A model generated the notes under the pieces. It made no database searches, was not told the origin of the DNA, and worked only from the letters and a program-made list of their open reading frames with translations. This document shows positions 57,901 through 64,000 of a stretch of 64,000 nt of DNA, piece by piece. Within the stretch, counting starts at the first letter, position 1. The number at the start of each line of letters is the position of its first letter. This DNA is from Jacaranda mimosifolia. Taxonomy: Eukaryota > Streptophyta > Magnoliopsida > Lamiales > Bignoniaceae. Position numbers and translations under genes: made by a program. Location: NCBI GenBank assembly GCA_018894105.1, contig CM032129.1, positions 15,123,968 to 15,187,967 on the forward strand, written 5' to 3'.

Positions 57901-59480
57901 TTGTACCTGAAAACACTAAAATTGCAAAATCTAAAATAGTGCATTAAATAGTTAAAGAGCTATTAGAAAAGAAAATAAATTACTTGTCCAAATATTTTGA
58001 AATACATAAAACAAAACCCAACAAAATATATTTAAATCTAAAAAAGCTTTTTATATATATTAAGCTTAACTAATTATATCTGATTTAAAATCGATTCAGA
58101 AAAATAAATGGCAATTAATGCCAAGTGTGTTTTGTTTGGCAACAAACACACAAAAAGGTGCAGTTTATGTAGAAATCTTTTGCTTAAAAAATTAGTGCCC
58201 AAAAGTACATAACTTTTTGAAAACAATGGACTTGAAGAGGCATAACTTTTCAGAAAGCATCAAATTTAATGTTTAATTCTTTGGAGGAAAGAATATTTTC
58301 AAGTTAGTATCTATCAGGCTTCCCAATCCTTTCATATTCCGGTGGGTTTCAATTGTCATCTATTTCTAAGGTTTGTTTTGCATAATTGTTTTGTAATTTT
58401 TGTTTAATTAAATTGCCTGTAGGAATATGATTTGACAAAAAAAAAGGACGAAAAGTTCCAATATTGTTATAGGTTTATTCAAAAAAATGCAAACACATTT
58501 TTTTCGTTTTGCATACATATATATGGATACTACCACATTTTTTATAAAGAATAATATTATTCTAATTTTTAAGAATGAGAGGAAATCTTTTTGCCATTTC
58601 TGTTCTTCAATCATATATTGTACGTATGAAACTAAGTTTACAAAACTAACTTTTAGGTTTTCAAAATTTTCTGATAATGCAAATCAAATGTATGGTCAAA
58701 TGGATAGTTTAGCATTGATTACATTTGATGAAAAAATCAAAGTTCAGTCGGAGGAATAAATTTGAAGAAATAATGGAGACTAATACTACTTAAGAACAAC
58801 AAAAGGACAGAAAATTTTAGCAGTAATAGGTCTAGTGAAAACTCCACACAGTCATTATTCCTTCACTATTGAACCATTTTTTGCAAATACTTATAAACAT
58901 CTATACAAGTTTTGTGCATTTGAATCTTAGACAGATATGTGCTAGGTTGAAGATTGGTTGAATGCAACATTTATACAAAAAAACTTTTGAAGGTATTTTT
59001 ATTAGAATAAAAATATAATCAATTATTTGAGAATCATATGTTGTTGACATATTTATCTAATGCTTTATATTTTTGTTTATATTTTTGTAGTGACAAGAGG
59101 AGATAATGTTAACATTAAAGAAACAGATTCAGATCATTGGATTAAATAAAACAATCCATTCAAGTTAATTCTGACTATCACATAATAATTCCATATAGTG
59201 AATTTATAGTCTGATTTTTATCATATTATATAGAATCAAGTGATGGCATAAGCGATCTTCCAGGTAAGTTTTTATATTATTCAAATGAATTTCTAAATTC
59301 AACTTCATTTTCAATAAAATAAATTTTCGGTAAATACACCAATTATTTTATTAACTATTCATTTAGGCATGAGCTTCTATTTATTATATCAAACAAGCAA
59401 ATTCCATGTGGTAATTGAAATCACTTTACATACACTTCATTTTTACATTTTTGAATCTTATAAGGCAAATTAAGAAACAA
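57901..59480. other. Helitron B interior, weak coding traces
   Basis: AT-rich. The frame 58487-58759 (90 codons, with CHFCSSIIYCTYETKF) may be a degraded zinc-ribbon or OB-fold part of the RPA-like gene; I cannot confirm it. Nothing else recognised. Confidence 0.35.
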
Positions 59481-59489
59481 AATCTATCT

Positions 59490-59775
59490 CAAAGTCTATT
59501 GTTAATGCATGATCTACCATTGGGGCTTGCACTATCCTTATTAAATTTTGTAACTAATGAAAATTTTGCATTAGGTATGGTGGCAGAGCTTGGCTAGGCT
59601 TAACAAATGAAGGCAAAATTCAAAATGGTTGGAACAATTTCATTAGAAAATATCAGCTGCAAAATGGTTATGCAATTTTAGTTCAGCACACTAGGCAAAA
59701 TACCATCGATTGTAGAATTTTTTATGTTGAAGGGAGGGAAGTTCACTACCCTTAGATGGTAGAAATTAATAGTAG
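59490..59775 (+). pseudogene. Helitron copy B: B3-like domain remnant
   Basis: Reads YGGRAWLGLTNEGKIQNGWN, NFIRKYQLQNGYAILVQHTR, then IDCRIFYVEGREVHYP, and ends in a stop. Y-G-G...W...G-W-x-x-F-x-x-x-x-x-L-x-x-G-Y is the order of strands in the second half of REM-type B3 domains. It aligns with 45990-46190 of copy A at the protein level. B3 proteins are plant transcription factors that bind DNA; why a Helitron would carry one is unknown. Confidence 0.52.
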
Positions 59776-60092
59776 AAATCTAAATCAAGCTATTAATAGT
59801 CTTCCTAGATAGGAAAGAAGTTAAAACAAAGAACCTTACATATTAATACTAAGTATTTTTTCTTCATATTATCTAAACTCTTTTCCCTTGTCCACTTACA
59901 ATTCACCTAGAAAATCTAATGATGCAAGTCTATGGATCTATTGAACAAAAGACATCTATCCAATTTTATCAAATGCATGTGTGCTGGACTAACTATGCCA
60001 TCTCTAACTGGAATAAGGTACATAATATTATACTATATCACACATATACAAGACATTTTTTTTGTTCTAATAGCCTCAAGATGTACTATTAG

Positions 60093-60371
60093 GTGCGCAC
60101 TGAACTTAAAAAGAAATATCAAAATGAGAGTTTGAAGTGTGTGAAGGTAACATATCATTACAGAAAATATAGAGAACCTGCTACGTCTCTTTTGAATGAT
60201 GCTATTAGGCAAGAAAGATGCGAGTGCGTCTTTTATGAAGTTAACAAAAAGATAGTTAAAAGAGTTATGTATGTAGAAACTAAACCTGATAAATATTATG
60301 TGCATCTGGAGGAACAAAATTCAATCATAATTTATTTTCGGTATCTATATAGGATATGTCTTAACAAGTAG
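60093..60371 (+). CDS. Hypothetical 92-codon ORF, doubtful
   Basis: The frame reads CVKVTYHYRKYREPATSLLN ... CECVFYEVNKKIVKRVMYVE. It is charged, is not low-complexity and differs from the AT-rich background, so it may be a piece of a real coding sequence. I recognise no domain. It follows the B3-like remnant of Helitron B by 320 bp on the same strand and could be the last exon of the same cargo gene or unrelated. Confidence 0.25.
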   Translation: MRTELKKKYQNESLKCVKVTYHYRKYREPATSLLNDAIRQERCECVFYEVNKKIVKRVMYVETKPDKYYVHLEEQNSIIIYFRYLYRICLNK

Positions 60372-60379
60372 ATTGTGGC

Positions 60380-61894
60380 TTTCCATATCCTGATATGCTA
60401 ATTGATTGAATTTGTGTTGGTTAATTTATAAACTTGGAAACTGTTAAAATTCACATATTATGTACAATAAACAAATACAATTCTCTTGGCCTTATTTTTT
60501 ATCTTGATACTGCTTATCCTACAATCATATATAAATGTAGCAAAGATACGTTTCCCATTTTTATTTAAAAGTTTTTCCTTCTTTAACTATAGTAATTTTT
60601 AGCAAATAACAAAAAGATAGACAATGATTTTAACAAATTAATAAACATTTATAATATGAAGCATGGAGACTTTTTATATAAACCAATTTATTTGTATTTG
60701 TTTTTATAAACTCAACATAACTTAAAGATATTATGCTTACAGAATTTATTTCTTCCAAATATTTTCCATTTGTATAAAGAAAATTCCAGAGTCCGTTACA
60801 ATTTATATAAGTTTAAAGAGGCCTTGTATATGTACAGAGCTCAAAACATAGTAGACTTCTAATTATACAGCTAACCAAAATTTCTAGGGCCCAAATTCGG
60901 ATATATAAATGATATATTGCCTATCCAAACCTTCTTCATTTAAAAAAAATTCTCTAAATTATTCACAATAAACAAACAAACAAACAATAAAAATGCGGAC
61001 AAAATCGAATTGTAGCATAAATGACTGTAATTTATTTCATTACTATAGTGCTTTTTAATTATAACAATTTTTGCTTTGTTATAATATGATTTAATGGTAA
61101 CAAAATTAGTTTTTTTTTTTTAATTTATACACATACGACATGAAAAATTCATCAAGGCTCAAACCTTAAACTTCATGCATACAAGTGTAAGGTAATATCA
61201 TATGTCCAATTGGCCACTCGACAATAACGGGTTTAAGTTATTACATTGATAATATGTGATATATGTTTGGTGATGGTTAAAATTATCTTGTCGCAAATTG
61301 TAACATTGCAAAAGAATAAAAACATTTCTCGATGGAATCGTCAAGGACATTACATTTCAGATGGATAACTAAGTCGAAAGAATTCTTGTTAGAAAATTTC
61401 CTGTAGAGTGCATTGTTGACTTATCACCAACGTTGTGCCAAACTTACTATCAGAGTAATTTATGATTGATTGTCTGTCAGAAAACTCATTGTGGATATCT
61501 CCAATAGATTTTCCATAAGACACTTCGCCGGGGTCATTAACATTTTATTAAATTTTTAAATTTTAGCAAACAAAATTTTGATAGTAATATTTTTTTTAAA
61601 AAAAAATAAAATATGTATTTTTAATATAACTTATTAAACATGTACTTTGTTTACCAAAACTATGGAATGATGTGCCAAAAATTAAATTTATAAACCAAAT
61701 TCATAAAAAATGATTGATGTCTTCAAATTCATACTATAATATCAAAAAAATTAAATTAAAATGAAAACTAAAAGCAAAGTGAGATGTACCACCATTGTCA
61801 TCCTCATTAATGTAATCATCGGCCTCATCATCTCCAAGCTGCAGATTGAATGAATATGAAGGTGGAGCTAGAGATGGTGGAAGTAACTTGTGCA
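60380..61894. other. AT-rich spacer between Helitron B and plastid insert
   Basis: No gene recognised. A short, non-repetitive stretch at about 61740-61890 lies directly next to the plastid fragment and is open on the minus strand ([20 protein letters not shown], then [11 protein letters not shown]). Confidence 0.4.
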
Positions 61895-64000
61895 TGACAT
61901 GTAATCCAATTTTCATTTCATCCAAGAAAAGCCATCTTTTTCTTAACAATGTCTTTGTCATTTGATCCAATAGTGTTCCGTTAGATAGGAACAGAGTTGA
62001 TAAATACTGATAACTCTCAGATAGAGTATTAGAACGGAAAGATCCATTAGATAATGAACTATTAGTTCTAAGCCATCTCTGACGATTAATCGACAATTCG
62101 AAGTACTTTTCTTGTGTATTCTTGATAAACCAGCGTTTATATATGGATGTAGGAGGATCTGTTAAGGAAGTAAGAAGCACCTTTGACATCTCTTCATCTG
62201 CAAATAATTCTCGATGTAAAAACACAGAGCCAGGGGGCTGATCTTTGAATAGGAAAAAGAGCGGATCTGCAGGGTCCCAAATGAATTGGCTTATTTGAAA
62301 AAGGCCTTGTTCTTTGGAAGATCTATCTCATGTTTGGTACTGCATGGTTCCACTCTGCAAGAACTCCGAATCATTCTCTTGAAGCTCATCCTCTTCATCA
62401 TAAATGATTCGATTGCCCCGAAATGACCTGGACCAATAGAGAAATCCCAATTCATTGGGCCTTTCGATACAATCAAATAGAAAGCCCCAAGGGCGCCATA
62501 TTCTAGGAGCCCAAACTATGTGATTAAATAAATCCTCCTCTATCTGTTGCGGGTCAAAGGCTCTTTCCCCCTCCATTTCTTCAAACTCCAATTTGTATTT
62601 TTCATAGAGAAATCTCTGATTAAGGATAGAACAAGATCCATTTTACATCATATCTAAGGGATTCCTCAGTTCGGGCCAAAGAAGTAATGTAACTCGATCA
62701 TTATCAAATGGACTACAATCTTTTTCTGTCCGTGAAGATCCCACCAGAGCGCCTTCTACTTCTAATAGGCCATGAACTAGATTCGAATAATTCTCAACGA
62801 GTCCATAAGAAGTGATCCCATTTTTTTCATCGAGTTTGGGTAGAGACCAAAGATCTTGAGCGACCGATCCGGCAGAACAACTCAAAAGATAAAAAAGTAT
62901 CGTTAATTTCTTCATGCTCATTCCAAGTTCGAAGTACCATTTGTACAAATAAGAATCCCCTTCATTACATGATTTCTTCTTCATATAGATAGATATAGGA
63001 TCTATAGGGAAATTACTTAGAAGTACATTTTGTGCTACAACCCTTCCTATTTGATAAAAAAAGATCCCATGATCCTGAACCGATCTTACCTGGGATCGTA
63101 AATCCCAAGTTTGTCTATGAAGAGTGGATCTAATTGTATTAGTGTCTATAATTGATTTCTTCTGTGTAATACTAATTGATAGGGCCTCGTTGGTAAGTGC
63201 TACAAGATCTCTTGCATTGGAACCCATGGTTATGGACCCGAATCTGTTAGTATGGAACATTTTCTTTTCCAAGTGAAATCCCCTAGTATATGAAAGAGTG
63301 AAAAAGTGCTTTTGTTGTTGTGGAATAAGAAGCCTTTGTATCTTAATGCACGTATTTAATTTATTCGGAGCTATTAAAGCAAGATCCACTTTTTGGGGAA
63401 TATGAGTTGAAGCAATAACTAGAATATTTCCAGTGGAACATCTTTCAGAGATATGGTTCACTAATAGACCGAGGGATAAGTAATTCGACTCATTCACATC
63501 CAGATCATGAATGTTTGGAATCCATATTATGCAAGGAGACATTGCTTTTGCTAATTCAAATTGAAGGGTGATATCAAATCAATCTATTTCCGGCATCATA
63601 TCCATAGTTAGCAGTTCCAGCTCCGTATCAAGGTCATGATCGATATCATCACTAGCACCAATATCGTCACTATCATCAATATCGTCACTATCATCAATAT
63701 CGATATCATCAATAAGAAAACCTTTAGGCTTGTTATCCAGGAACTTGTTCAGAAATACCGTAATGAAAGAAACATAGGAGTTTGTCGCTAGGTATTTGAC
63801 CAAATAGGATCGTCCAGTTCCTATAAAACCTATTACTAAAATCCCCCTAGAAGAGGATAAGGCTAAGCGGAGCGAAAAAGGGTTTTCCATGAGATGAGAA
63901 ATGCAAAGTATTAGTCCCACACGAAGTTTATGAATAAGTGATTGTCTGATAATGAGCAAGGAATACCCGTCTTTCTGCTAAACAGGATGTATCGAACTCA
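61895..64000 (-). pseudogene. ycf2: Nuclear plastid DNA insert: 3' part of ycf2
   Basis: Minus-strand translation gives long blocks of plastid Ycf2, a large AAA-type ATPase protein linked to plastid protein import. Blocks include [15 protein letters not shown] with the Walker A region (63780-63830, preceded by a GS-to-GF change), an acidic D-I-D-D-S-D-D repeat (63640-63720), [20 protein letters not shown] (63483-63542), [20 protein letters not shown] (about 62495-62555), and DEMKIG at the natural C-terminus (about 61900-61920). It is broken by stops where the plastid gene has Gln or Arg: after DMM at 62643-62645 (CAA to TAA), after MQYQT at 62328-62330 and after MPEID at 63579-63581 (CGA to TGA). 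An extra T in a T run near 63879 shifts the frame. It also has a 4-5-residue deletion after LVNHIS. It is a non-functional nuclear copy and continues beyond the window. Confidence 0.95.

Noticed and set aside
58408..58614. 68-codon minus-strand frame
   Set aside because: AT-rich chance frame antisense to Helitron B interior, with no motif.

Overview
The window is AT-rich, gene-poor nuclear DNA of a flowering plant. Evidence for this: decayed Ty1/copia and Ty3/gypsy retrotransposons of plant type, CACTA, hAT, PIF/Harbinger and Mutator-type miniature elements, plant Helitrons, LTRs that start TGTAACRCCCC, and at the right edge a mutated fragment of the plastid gene ycf2, i.e. plastid DNA moved to the nucleus. 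I cannot name the species. I saw no convincing intact host protein-coding gene, tRNA, rRNA or CRISPR array.

Layout. 0-9 kb: AT-rich spacer with microsatellites, a hAT miniature element with an exact 8-bp target duplication (3787-4351), and a CACTA miniature element (4813-5606) containing a PIF/Harbinger element (5008-5361). 9.2-13.4 kb: a dead copia element on the minus strand with both LTRs, primer site, gag, integrase, reverse transcriptase and RNase H remnants. 14.2-21.2 kb: a gypsy element that looks like the Tat lineage (gag and protease remnants, no reverse transcriptase, an array of short repeats, an antisense accessory ORF). 22.3-25.6 kb: a CACTA transposase remnant next to or split by a non-autonomous CACTA element. 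25.7-26.3 kb: a gypsy-type LTR. 27.8-29.4 kb: a Mutator-like element with long inverted ends.

30.5-60 kb is dominated by Helitrons. A strongly T-rich stretch (30.7-34.7 kb), with exon-like islands and a 336-bp tandem repeat, leads into Helitron copy A. Copy A carries Rep and Helicase remnants (34.7-38.56 kb), then an RPA-like ORF, then a B3-like remnant that ends near 46.3 kb. Copy B follows at once: Rep fragment and Helicase 46.8-48.6 kb, then RPA-like and B3-like parts at 56.3-59.8 kb. The two copies have the same order of parts and align closely over long noncoding stretches, so they are a tandem duplication or two adjacent insertions of one family. Both are cut by the same LTR family in opposite orientation (38573-41335 minus, 53697-55999 plus, each with 5-bp target duplications). 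Copy B is also split by a block of about 7.6 kb (48.6-56.27 kb) that ends like a CACTA element and holds a Mutator-like element and exon-like pieces of an unidentified minus-strand gene.

61.9-64 kb holds the 3' part of plastid ycf2 on the minus strand, with several C-to-T type stop codons and small indels. It runs off the window.

The parts do not work together as a pathway. They are layers of transposon insertion whose order can be read from nesting. The most unusual content is the Helitron pair with RPA-like plus B3-like cargo, the tandem exon-like repeats upstream of it, and the in-frame microsatellite in the Rep tyrosine motif.
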